NCBI GenBank assembly: GCA_903909415.1
Contig: CAIVVS010000312.1
Coordinates: 1 to 22,878 of the forward strand
Source: an uncultured Pseudomonadota bacterium
GTDB taxonomy: Bacteria; Pseudomonadota; Gammaproteobacteria; Burkholderiales; SG8-39
Length of the DNA stretch: 22,878 nt
Reading direction: 5' to 3'
In this document: positions 8,035-13,865 of the stretch, in pieces
Numbering within the stretch: the stretch's first letter is position 1
Layout of the letters: every line of letters starts with the position of its first letter
Translations under genes and position numbers: made by a program
The notes under the pieces: generated by a model
Databases searched by the model: none
What the model saw: only the letters and a program-made list of their open reading frames with translations
What the model was told of the DNA's origin: nothing

Positions 8035-8076
8035 AGCGTAGGAGATGCGCACCCCGGCTGGCTTGACCGGGATCAA
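8035..8076 (-). promoter_or_regulatory. FNR/CRP-family box with class II promoter geometry
   Basis: TTGAC-CGGG-ATCAA at 8063-8076 matches the FNR/Anr consensus TTGAT-N4-ATCAA with one mismatch (on the minus strand TTGAT-CCCG-GTCAA). On the minus strand a -10-like TACGCT occupies plus 8035-8040, exactly 22 nt from the box, which places the box centre at -41.5 relative to a start near 8028. That is the canonical class II activator spacing. The -10 matches TATAAT at only three of six positions. The predicted target is the GGDEF-EAL gene. Confidence 0.5.
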
Positions 8077-8078
8077 AT

Positions 8079-8116
8079 GGCGCGCCGTTTCCCTGCGGGC
8101 GCGCCGTTTCCCTGCG
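8079..8116. repeat. perfect 19-bp tandem duplication upstream of the GGDEF-EAL gene
   Basis: GGCGCGCCGTTTCCCTGCG occurs at 8079-8097 and again, without any mismatch or spacer, at 8098-8116. It begins 2 bp from the FNR-type box and lies between the LysR stop codon and the GGDEF-EAL promoter. A perfect copy suggests a recent duplication; it would sit just upstream of the activator site. Confidence 0.85.
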
Positions 8117-8142
8117 CCGTGCTGAACTCCGGGACAGGCGCC

Positions 8143-9093
8143 CTACCTGGGCACGCGCGTGCCCTTGCCGTGCGGCGTGCCCGAGGCGACCACGGCCATT
8201 TCCACGGGCGGTTCGGCCACGTGCCACAGCGCCGCGAGCGTGCCGAGCAGGGCGCGCATCACCGGGTCGCCGGCGCGCGCGGCGCGGTAGACGAACCACA
8301 TCTGCGTCTGCAGCGAGACGCGGTCCCAGATGGCGATGCGCCCGGCTTCCTGCTCGCGCAGCGCGACCTCCTCGCGCACCAGCGACAGGCCGACGCCGGA
8401 CATCACCAGGTTGGCGATCACCGGCTCCTGGTCGGCCTCGGTGACCTTCTGCGGCTCGAGGTTGTGCTCGCGGAACAGCTTGGCCACCATGCGGTGGTGC
8501 GAGCTGTTGGCCGGGGTCATGATCCAGGGCAGCGCGGCGATCTCCTTCCAGCCGGCGCCGGCGATGCGGTGCTTCCATTCAGCCGGCGCGGCCACCCGGT
8601 AGGTGATGGCGCGCAGGCGCATCGCCGCCAGCGGCGGCTTGGGCGGGTCGCCGAAGTAGAAGCTCGCGTCCAGGCGTCCGTCGCGCACCATGTCCATCGC
8701 GGTGCCGGAGACTTCCTGGTGCAGGTCCACCTCGATCAGCGGGTGCTCGCCGACCAGGGTGGTGAGCAGCTCGCCGATGCGGAGGAAGGCGGGATCGAGC
8801 ACCGTGCCCACGCGGATGCGGCCCTGCTCCTCGCCGCGCAGGGACACGGCGGCGTTGCGCATGGACTGCGCGGCGTCCAGCACCCGGCCGGCTTCCTGCA
8901 GGAGCTGGCGCCCGGCCGGGGTGAGCTGCATGCCGCTGGAGCTGCGCTCGAACAGGACCACGCCCAGTTCCTCCTCCAGCGCCCGGACCTGGGCGCTGAC
9001 GGCCGGCTGGCTGATGTGCAGCTGTTCCGCCGCCCGGGTGAGGTGCCCCAGCTCGGCGACCGCCGCAAAGGTGCGCAGTTGGTACAACTCCAT
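8143..9093 (-). CDS. LysR-type transcriptional regulator
   Basis: The product has 316 residues, the normal LTTR length. The N-terminal winged helix-turn-helix covers about residues 2-60: MELYQLRTFAAVAELGHLTRA, then EQLHISQPAVSAQVRALEEE and LGVVLFERSSSGMQLTPAG. The rest is the periplasmic-binding-like effector domain (about 88-295). ATG at 9093 is chosen because it opens directly on the conserved MELYQL; a TTG two codons upstream is possible and no clear ribosome binding site is seen. It is divergent from the small-ORF/RNA-hairpin unit beginning near 9209, and LTTRs most often control the divergent neighbour and themselves, so that unit is the first candidate target. The GGDEF-EAL gene downstream has its own candidate promoter. 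The effector is unknown. Confidence 0.93.
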   Translation of the reverse strand: MELYQLRTFAAVAELGHLTRAAEQLHISQPAVSAQVRALEEELGVVLFERSSSGMQLTPAGRQLLQEAGRVLDAAQSMRNAAVSLRGEEQGRIRVGTVLDPAFLRIGELLTTLVGEHPLIEVDLHQEVSGTAMDMVRDGRLDASFYFGDPPKPPLAAMRLRAITYRVAAPAEWKHRIAGAGWKEIAALPWIMTPANSSHHRMVAKLFREHNLEPQKVTEADQEPVIANLVMSGVGLSLVREEVALREQEAGRIAIWDRVSLQTQMWFVYRAARAGDPVMRALLGTLAALWHVAEPPVEMAVVASGTPHGKGTRVPR

Positions 9094-9139
9094 GTTCAAT
9101 TCGTCCGCCAGTCACGCGCAATGCCGTCCCGAGGCCGGA

Positions 9140-9156
9140 TTGTTGCTTTGCAACAA
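9140..9156. promoter_or_regulatory. 7-bp dyad with T-N11-A, candidate LysR-type operator
   Basis: TTGTTGC (9140-9146) and GCAACAA (9150-9156) are perfect inverted arms separated by TTT. T9141 and A9153 satisfy the T-N11-A LTTR rule. The dyad lies 47 bp upstream of the LysR start and about 96 bp (centre) upstream of the predicted rightward start point. This is somewhat further than the usual -65 LTTR recognition site, so it may serve autoregulation. Confidence 0.45.
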
Positions 9157-9208
9157 CCACTTATGTGCCTGATTACCGGGACTGATGTGCTTGATCCAAA
9201 TAAACGAT

Positions 9209-9237
9209 TTGAACCAGGCTCAGGTCGGGACTATCTT
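9209..9237 (+). promoter_or_regulatory. sigma70-type promoter of the small-ORF/RNA-hairpin unit
   Basis: TTGAAC (9209-9214) and TATCTT (9232-9237) are separated by the optimal 17 nt. The predicted start near 9244 gives a leader of about 50 nt before the ATG at 9294. The surroundings (9180-9250) are notably more AT-rich than the flanking coding DNA. Confidence 0.65.
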
Positions 9238-9256
9238 AGCATTGTGCAATGCAAAA

Positions 9257-9274
9257 ACCCGGGCATCTCCGGGT
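9257..9274 (+). other. 5' leader hairpin just before the ribosome binding site
   Basis: ACCCGG (9257-9262) and CCGGGT (9269-9274) form a 6-bp stem with a 6-nt loop in the leader, ending 5 nt before the AAAGGAG ribosome binding site. It could shape translation initiation or protect the 5' end of the RNA. Structure only; no known element is recognised. Confidence 0.45.
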
Positions 9275-9293
9275 CTCAAAGGAGCAGGAAGTC

Positions 9294-9518
9294 ATGAATC
9301 TGGCCATTCCGCTTTACGAAGGCGACGGCTACATCCATGGCCGCCAGGCTGCGCCGGCCCCCCGGGTGGGCGTCCCCAAGGCTGCCGAGGCAGCTGCCAG
9401 TGTGGACCGTCCCCAGGGGCTTGTCGAACCCGGTGTGTCGGCCTTCGAAGCCGAACGTCAGGGCCGCGTGATGCGCCGCCAGGTGATCGGCGCCTGGTAC
9501 CGCAGCCTGTTCGACTGA
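9294..9518 (+). CDS. small protein of unknown function (74 aa)
   Basis: The ORF starts MNLAIPLYEGDGYIHGRQ and ends MRRQVIGAWYRSLFD. ATG at 9294 is preferred over an earlier in-frame ATG at 9249 because AAAGGAGCAGG precedes it and the earlier start lies only about 5 nt after the predicted transcription start. The middle is Ala/Pro-rich and probably flexible; the C-terminal 25 residues are basic then hydrophobic and could form an amphipathic helix. No signal peptide, membrane segment or known domain is recognised. It has its own promoter and leader hairpin and is followed, without another promoter that I can see, by two structured RNA hairpins and a terminator. That layout resembles small-ORF/sRNA transcripts in which the sRNAs are processed from the 3' UTR, though the alphaproteobacterial examples encode Arg-rich DUF1127 proteins and this one does not look like DUF1127. 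Confidence 0.7.
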   Translation: MNLAIPLYEGDGYIHGRQAAPAPRVGVPKAAEAAASVDRPQGLVEPGVSAFEAERQGRVMRRQVIGAWYRSLFD

Positions 9519-9554
9519 CCCGACCGGGCCGGGAGAGCAGCACAGGACACAAGG

Positions 9555-9624
9555 TTTGGCAGACGAGGGGCGGTGAGTCCTCCTCCTCCTCCTCCTCCGG
9601 GCAAGTTGCCCCTCGTTTCGCCAA
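9555..9624 (+). ncRNA. anti-Shine-Dalgarno hairpin A (UCC-repeat loop)
   Basis: A long imperfect hairpin. TTGGC (9556-9560) pairs with GCCAA (9620-9624); A9561-T9618 and G9562-T9617 continue after one bulged C9619; ACGAGGGGC (9563-9571) pairs with GCCCCTCGT (9608-9616). Above this GGT/GTT wobble pairs, a GA/AA internal mismatch (9575-9576 and 9603-9604) and GTCC/GGGC (9577-9580, 9599-9602) close an 18-nt apical loop made of six TCC triplets (9581-9598). The loop presents several overlapping CCUCC sequences, complementary to the GGAGG core of ribosome binding sites. No promoter is visible between the upstream ORF stop and this hairpin, so it probably arises by processing of the small-ORF transcript. 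Confidence 0.7.
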
Positions 9625-9637
9625 TTCAACAGCAGGC

Positions 9638-9654
9638 CGGGCGCGCAGCGCCCG
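9638..9654 (+). other. GC-rich stem-loop between the two anti-SD hairpins
   Basis: CGGGCGC (9638-9644) and GCGCCCG (9648-9654) form a 7-bp stem with a GCA loop. No U tract follows, so it is not a typical terminator. It may separate the two hairpin modules or mark a processing point. Confidence 0.4.
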
Positions 9655-9683
9655 CCGCAGCGCAGTCGATACGGTCACAAGCA

Positions 9684-9748
9684 TTGGCATGCGGGGGGTG
9701 GTGAGTCCTCCTCCTCCTCCTCCGGGCAAGTTATCCCCCGTGTGCCAA
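9684..9748 (+). ncRNA. anti-Shine-Dalgarno hairpin B (UCC-repeat loop), second copy
   Basis: This hairpin has the same architecture as copy A. TTGGCATGCGGGGG (9684-9697) pairs with 9735-9748 in a 14-bp stem containing two G-U wobbles, extended by G9698-T9734 and T9699-A9733. The upper part is identical to copy A: GGT/GTT, GA/AA internal mismatch, GTCC/GGGC, with an apical loop of five TCC triplets (9709-9723). Compared with A the stem shows compensatory changes (C9571-G9608 to T9699-A9733; A9566-T9613 to G9694-C9738) and wobble-preserving changes at other pairs. Changes that keep pairing argue for selection on RNA structure rather than simple DNA duplication. Confidence 0.72.
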
Positions 9749-9756
9749 CCCGCAGG

Positions 9757-9794
9757 AAGCAAAAGGCCGGTCCAATGGACCGGCCTTTTGCTTT
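9757..9794 (+). terminator. 17-bp intrinsic terminator of the small-ORF/RNA unit
   Basis: AAGCAAAAGGCCGGTCC (9757-9773) pairs perfectly with 9777-9793 around an AAT loop, with U-rich sequence (CCTTTTGCTTT) at its 3' side. It lies 9 nt beyond hairpin B. The stem is symmetric, so on the minus strand it may also terminate the convergent glt-ggt transcript ending at 9836. Confidence 0.88.
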
Positions 9795-9835
9795 GGTGCC
9801 GGGTCCCGGTGGCGCCGCAAGCGGCGCGCCGGCCG

Positions 9836-11614
9836 CTAGTCGCCCAGTGCCACGCCTTCACGGCGCGGATCGGCGCCGCCCAGCAGCCCGTCCGGCAGCA
9901 CCGAGATGCCGTGCAGGCCGCTGGTATGCGCGCCGATCCGGATGTCGTGGCCGCGCTGGCGCAACTGCGGCGCGAGCGCTTCCAGTTCCGGCGCGCGCTC
10001 CAGTTCGGTGGCGCGGTTGCGGCTGCCGTAGTGCGGCAGCGACACCGCCTGCTGCATGTCCAGTTTCCAGTCCACCAGGGCGACGACGCTGCGCGCGACG
10101 TAGTTGATGATCTGGTTGCCCCCGGGCGAGCCGAGGATGTGCGCGAGGCGCCGGTCGGCGTCGAACACCATGGTCGGTGCCATGGAACTGCGCGGCCGCT
10201 TCCAGCCCTGCACGCGGTTCGCCACCGGCTTGCCGTCCTCGGTGGCGATCCAGGAGAAGTCGGTCAGCTGGTTGTTCAGCAGGAAGCCGCGCACCATGAT
10301 GCGGCTGCCGAAGGCCGACTCGATGGACGCGGTGAGCGCCACCGCATTGCCCTCGCCATCCACCACCGACAGGTGCGTGGTCGCGGCCAGCGATTCGGTG
10401 GCGTCGGCGCCGCGGCTGGATTTCTCTCCCATAGCGGGCTCGCCAGGCTGGGCGCGCTTCATGCTGTTGCCCGGTCCGATCAGCCCGGCGCGCGCGGCGA
10501 GGTAGTCCTCCGACAGCAGCCCGCGCACCGGCGCGGGGGAGAACTCCGGGTCGGCGATGTAGTGGTCGCGGTCCGCGTAGGCCAGGCGCGCGGCCTCCGA
10601 ATAGCGGTGCACCGCCTCCGCGGACAGCGGCGCGAGCGCGGACATCGGCGGCGTGAGCGTGGCGCGCTCCAGCAGGCCGAGGATCATGCCCACAGCGACC
10701 GCGCCGGAGGACGGCGGGCCCATGCCGCAGACCTGGTTGCCGCGGTACCCGGCGCACAGTGGCGCGCGCGGCTTCACGAAGTAGCGCGCCATGTCCTCCA
10801 TGCGCATGTCGCCCCCCGCCGCGTTCACGGCGGCGACGATGTCGCGCGCGACCTCGCCGTAGTGCAGCGCCCCCGATCCGTCGCGCGCGATGCGTGCGAG
10901 CATGTCTGAGAAGGCCGGGTTCCTGAGCGTGTCACCGGCGCGCAGCGGCGAGCCGTCGGCGCGGAAGAAATAGGGGCGCGCCGTCGGGCTCTCGCGCAGC
11001 AGCGGGTCGACCGCCACCAGCGCGGCCAGGCGCCTCGAGACCGGGAAGCCGTCGCGCGCCAGCGCTATGGCTGGCGCCAGCAGCCGTTCCCAGCGCAGCC
11101 GGCCGTGGCTGGAATGCGCCATCTCCAGCATCGCCACCAGCCCGGGCACGCCCACCGACCTGCCCGAGCCGATCGCGTCGCGAAAGCGCATGGGGCGGCC
11201 GTCGGCGCCGATGAAGCGGCCCGGCTCGGCCGCCAGCGGCGCGATCTCGCGCCCGTCCCAGCTCGCCATGCGTCGGCGACCGGCGTCGTAGTGCAGCAGG
11301 AACCCGCCGCCGCCCACGCCCGCGGACTGCGGTTCGACCAGCGCCAGCACGAAGGCCGCGGCGATGGCGGCGTCGAGCGCGTTGCCGCCCTCGCGCAGCA
11401 CGGCGAGCCCCGCCTGGGAGGCGAGCGGGTGGGCGCTCACGATCATGTGCTTCTTCGCGCGGACCGCGGCCTTCTCGGTGCGGCCGGTGTCGGCTTCGGG
11501 CGGGCCGTCGCGGTCCTGCGCGGCGTCCTGCGCGCGCGTGCCGGGCGCGACGGCAAGGAGCAGGGCGAGCAGGACGGCAGGCAGCGGGACGGGCAGCGGC
11601 CCCCGCGGGAACAT
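9836..11614 (-). CDS. ggt: gamma-glutamyltransferase
   Basis: The 592-residue product starts with a Sec signal peptide (hydrophobic LLALLLAVAPGTRA, cleavage about residue 28). It has the large-subunit landmarks GGNALDAAIAAAFVLALVEP, GVGGGGFLL and DGREIAP, the last holding the Arg that contacts the gamma-glutamyl carboxylate. The small subunit starts at the autoprocessing site before Thr412 (ATTHLSVVDGEGNA), the N-terminal nucleophile. FLLNNQLTDFS, SMAPTMV and LGSPGGNQIINYV follow. The enzyme cleaves glutathione and other gamma-glutamyl compounds in the periplasm, releasing glutamate or transferring it to acceptors. It begins 8 nt after gltL on the same strand, so the glutamate released can be taken up by the transporter encoded upstream. 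The reading frame continues upstream through gltL but that part is a shadow; ATG at 11614 gives a proper signal peptide. Confidence 0.96.
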   Translation of the reverse strand: MFPRGPLPVPLPAVLLALLLAVAPGTRAQDAAQDRDGPPEADTGRTEKAAVRAKKHMIVSAHPLASQAGLAVLREGGNALDAAIAAAFVLALVEPQSAGVGGGGFLLHYDAGRRRMASWDGREIAPLAAEPGRFIGADGRPMRFRDAIGSGRSVGVPGLVAMLEMAHSSHGRLRWERLLAPAIALARDGFPVSRRLAALVAVDPLLRESPTARPYFFRADGSPLRAGDTLRNPAFSDMLARIARDGSGALHYGEVARDIVAAVNAAGGDMRMEDMARYFVKPRAPLCAGYRGNQVCGMGPPSSGAVAVGMILGLLERATLTPPMSALAPLSAEAVHRYSEAARLAYADRDHYIADPEFSPAPVRGLLSEDYLAARAGLIGPGNSMKRAQPGEPAMGEKSSRGADATESLAATTHLSVVDGEGNAVALTASIESAFGSRIMVRGFLLNNQLTDFSWIATEDGKPVANRVQGWKRPRSSMAPTMVFDADRRLAHILGSPGGNQIINYVARSVVALVDWKLDMQQAVSLPHYGSRNRATELERAPELEALAPQLRQRGHDIRIGAHTSGLHGISVLPDGLLGGADPRREGVALGD

Positions 11615-11622
11615 CGCCGCCT

Positions 11623-12351
11623 TCAATGCTGCAGGATCTTGGACAGGAACTGCTGCGCGCGCTCCGAGCGCGGGCTGCCGAAGAACTCGTCGCGCGTGGC
11701 GTCCTCGACGATCTCGCCGCGGTCCATGAAGATCACGCGGTTGGCGACCTTGCGCGCGAAGCCCATCTCGTGGGTGACGCACATCATGGTCATGCCTTCC
11801 TTGGCCAGGCCCACCATCACGTCCAGCACCTCGTTGATCATCTCCGGGTCCAGCGCCGAGGTCGGCTCGTCGAACAGCATGGCGATCGGGTCCATCGCCA
11901 GCGCGCGCGCGATCGCCACGCGCTGCTGCTGGCCGCCGGACAGCTGGCCGGGGAACTTGTCCTTCTGCGCCGACAGGCCGACGCGCTCCAGCAGCGCCAG
12001 GCCCTTGGTGATGGCCTCGTCCTTGCCGCGCCCGAGCACCTTGACCTGCGCGAGGGTCAGGTTCTCGGTGATCGACAGGTGCGGGAACAGCTCGAAGTTC
12101 TGGAACACCATGCCGATCTTCGCGCGCAGCGCCGGCAGGTCGGTGGCCGGGTCGCCGACCGACACGCCCTGCACGGTGATCGTGCCCTGCTGGAACGGCT
12201 CCAGCGCATTGACGCACTTGATCAGCGTGGACTTGCCCGAACCGGATGGGCCGCAGACCACCACCACCTCGCCCTTGGCGACCTTGGTGCTGCAGTCGGT
12301 CAGCACCTGGAAGGCGCCGTACCACTTGCTGACCTTGCTGATCTCTATCAT
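11623..12351 (-). CDS. gltL: glutamate/aspartate ABC transporter ATP-binding protein GltL
   Basis: The 242-residue product shows all ABC ATPase motifs: Walker A GPSGSGKST (about 34-42), Q-loop VFQNFELFPHLS, signature LSGGQQQRVAIARAL, Walker B IAMLFDEPTSALDPE and switch His in VTHEMGFARKVANRV. The wording is nearly that of E. coli GltL throughout, including WYGAFQVLTDCST. It energises import of glutamate/aspartate by the GltJ-GltK permease. Start ATG at 12351 is the conserved MIEI N-terminus; only a weak ribosome binding site is seen. Unlike the tightly packed gltJK, it is separated from gltK by 98 bp of AT-rich DNA that contains a candidate promoter, so gltL-ggt may be expressed separately. 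Confidence 0.95.
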   Translation of the reverse strand: MIEISKVSKWYGAFQVLTDCSTKVAKGEVVVVCGPSGSGKSTLIKCVNALEPFQQGTITVQGVSVGDPATDLPALRAKIGMVFQNFELFPHLSITENLTLAQVKVLGRGKDEAITKGLALLERVGLSAQKDKFPGQLSGGQQQRVAIARALAMDPIAMLFDEPTSALDPEMINEVLDVMVGLAKEGMTMMCVTHEMGFARKVANRVIFMDRGEIVEDATRDEFFGSPRSERAQQFLSKILQH

Positions 12352-12366
12352 GGGTTCGCCCGCAGG

Positions 12367-12394
12367 TGTATAAAATACATAATTAAATCAGCAA
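12367..12394 (-). promoter_or_regulatory. candidate internal promoter before gltL-ggt in an AT-rich island
   Basis: On the minus strand TTGCTG (plus 12389-12394) and TATACA (plus 12367-12372) are separated by 16 nt. The start would fall near 12360, leaving a leader of only about 9 nt before the gltL ATG and no clear Shine-Dalgarno. The region 12367-12410 is strikingly AT-rich for this genome. A 14-nt palindrome GGCCCGCGCGGGCC at 12426-12439 lies between it and the gltK stop. Confidence 0.45.
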
Positions 12395-12449
12395 CTTATG
12401 AAATTTTCGGGCATTTCCTGCGCCCGGCCCGCGCGGGCCTCGACGGACC

Positions 12450-13121
12450 TCATCGAACAATGGCGATCTTCGCCTGCAGCCGGCGCACCAGTTGCGACAG
12501 CGAGAAGCAGATCACGAAGTACACGCAGGCCGCGAGCAGGTAGGCCTCGATCGGCCGGCCGTAGTTCTTGCCGGCCTGTTCGAAGCCCTTCAACAGGTCA
12601 TAGGCGCCGATCGCGTAGACCAGCGAGGTGTCCTGGAACAGGATGATGGTCTGGGTGAGCAGCACCGGCAGCATGTTGCGCAGCGCCTGCGGCAGCACGA
12701 CCAGGCGCATGTTCTGCGCGTAGGTCAGGCCCAGCGCCTGGCCGGCATGCACCTGGCCGCGCGACACCGACTGGATGCCGGCGCGCATGATCTCGGAATA
12801 GTAGGCGGCCTCGAAGGCGACGAAGGTGATGATGGCCGAGAGCTCCGCGCCGATGGAGCGGCCGATCACCAGCGGAACGAGCAGGTAGAACCACAGGATC
12901 ACCATCACCAGCGGCACCGAGCGCATGCCGTTGACGTAGACAGCAGCGGGCGTGGACAGCCAGCGCGAGGAAGACAGGCGCATCAGCGCGAGCAGCGTGC
13001 CCAGCAGGATGCCGCCCAGCATCGCCACCAGCGTGAGCTGCACGCTGAACACCAGGCCCTTGGCGACGAAGTTGGACAGGATCTCCCAGTTGAAGAAGCC
13101 GAGGTCGAGCGAGATGTCCAT
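12450..13121 (-). CDS. gltK: glutamate/aspartate ABC transporter permease GltK
   Basis: The 223-residue integral membrane product has several hydrophobic helices and the permease-type EAA loop seen as EIMRAGIQSVSRGQVHAGQALGLT. RSVPLVMVILWFYLLVP and QDTSLVYAIGAYDLL match the GltK branch of polar amino-acid permeases. It pairs with GltJ to form the membrane channel. The start ATG shares its A with the gltJ stop codon (TGATG overlap at 13119-13123), so translation is probably coupled. The in-frame extension upstream is a shadow of gltJ. Confidence 0.95.
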   Translation of the reverse strand: MDISLDLGFFNWEILSNFVAKGLVFSVQLTLVAMLGGILLGTLLALMRLSSSRWLSTPAAVYVNGMRSVPLVMVILWFYLLVPLVIGRSIGAELSAIITFVAFEAAYYSEIMRAGIQSVSRGQVHAGQALGLTYAQNMRLVVLPQALRNMLPVLLTQTIILFQDTSLVYAIGAYDLLKGFEQAGKNYGRPIEAYLLAACVYFVICFSLSQLVRRLQAKIAIVR

Positions 13122-13831
13122 CAGCGCCCCCCGCCTATCATCCCGGGCACCCGCACCCGGGACTCGACGAAGGCCATCACCCGGTTCACCGACAGCGCGG
13201 TGAGCGCGTACAGCGCAGTGACCGCGATGTAGACCTCGATGCCGCGCGAGGTCTCCTCCTGCGCCTGCATCGCGAACATGGTGAGTTCGGCGACGCTCAC
13301 GGCGAAGGCCACCGAGGAGTTCTTGATGATGTTCATCGCCTCCGAGGTGAGCGGCGGCACGATGATGCGGAACGCCATCGGCAGGATCACGTGCCGGTAG
13401 GTCTGGGGCAGGGTCAGGCCGAGCGCGAGGCCGGCGTTGCGCTGGCCGCGCGGCAGCGACTGGATGCCGGCGCGCACCTGCTCGGCCACGCGCGCCGAGG
13501 TGAACAGGCCCAGCGCGCACACCACCAGCACGAAGGAGGGCAGGCCCTTGAAGGCCGGGATGACGGCCGGCACCACGTGGTACCAGAGGAACAGCTGCAC
13601 CAGCAGCGGGACGTTGCGGAACAGCTCGACCCAGGCGTCACCCAGCAGGCTGATGCCGCGCGAGGGCGCGGTGCGCAGCGTGCCGACCACCGAGCCCGCG
13701 ATGAGCGCGACCACCCAGGCGCAGGCGGCGACGGCCAGGGTCCAGCCCCAGGCCGACAGCATCCACTCGAGGTAGGTGCGCCCGCCGCCGTCGTCGCGCA
13801 GGAAGACCTGCCACTCCCACGCGTAGTTCAC
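13121..13831 (-). CDS. gltJ: glutamate/aspartate ABC transporter permease GltJ
   Basis: The 236-residue membrane protein aligns by eye with GltJ from its first residues (NYAWEW, TYLEWMLSAW). It carries VELFRNVPLLVQLFLWY, the EAA-type loop EQVRAGIQSLPRGQRNAGLA and VPPLTSEAMNIIKNSSVA, all typical of this subunit. The start is a GTG at 13831, supported by similarity from the N-terminus, with no strong ribosome binding site. It lies 34 nt after gltI and overlaps gltK by one base, consistent with an operon. Confidence 0.95.
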   Translation of the reverse strand: MNYAWEWQVFLRDDGGGRTYLEWMLSAWGWTLAVAACAWVVALIAGSVVGTLRTAPSRGISLLGDAWVELFRNVPLLVQLFLWYHVVPAVIPAFKGLPSFVLVVCALGLFTSARVAEQVRAGIQSLPRGQRNAGLALGLTLPQTYRHVILPMAFRIIVPPLTSEAMNIIKNSSVAFAVSVAELTMFAMQAQEETSRGIEVYIAVTALYALTALSVNRVMAFVESRVRVPGMIGGGR

Positions 13832-13865
13832 CGTGCGCTGCCCGCGGCGCGCTCGTCTCTACCGC

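Noticed and set aside
7991..8578. N-terminal extension of the GGDEF-EAL protein to 859 residues
   Set aside because: It overlaps over 400 bp of the LysR gene in another frame and has shadow-like composition.
9555..9748. Possible CRISPR array or insertion-sequence remnant
   Set aside because: Only two copies exist, they are internally self-complementary, no spacer regularity, target-site duplication or transposase is present, and stem differences are compensatory as in structured RNA.
9555..9748. Possible cis-acting riboswitch
   Set aside because: No gene follows on the same strand; a terminator and a convergent gene lie downstream, so trans-acting or 3'-UTR RNA fits better.
9276..9861. Leftward frames through the hairpin region that read the repeats as Arg/Glu runs
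   Set aside because: They overlap the well-supported small ORF, lack their own promoter or domain, and arise from low-complexity repeats.
9185..10909. 574-residue rightward open frame that translates the TCC repeats as poly-Ser
   Set aside because: It crosses the terminator at 9757-9794 and is mostly antisense to ggt; no domain is recognised.
11615..12325. Apparent fusion of an ATPase-frame segment to gamma-glutamyltransferase
   Set aside because: The extra N-terminal part is gltL read in a wrong frame. A proper signal peptide begins at 11614.
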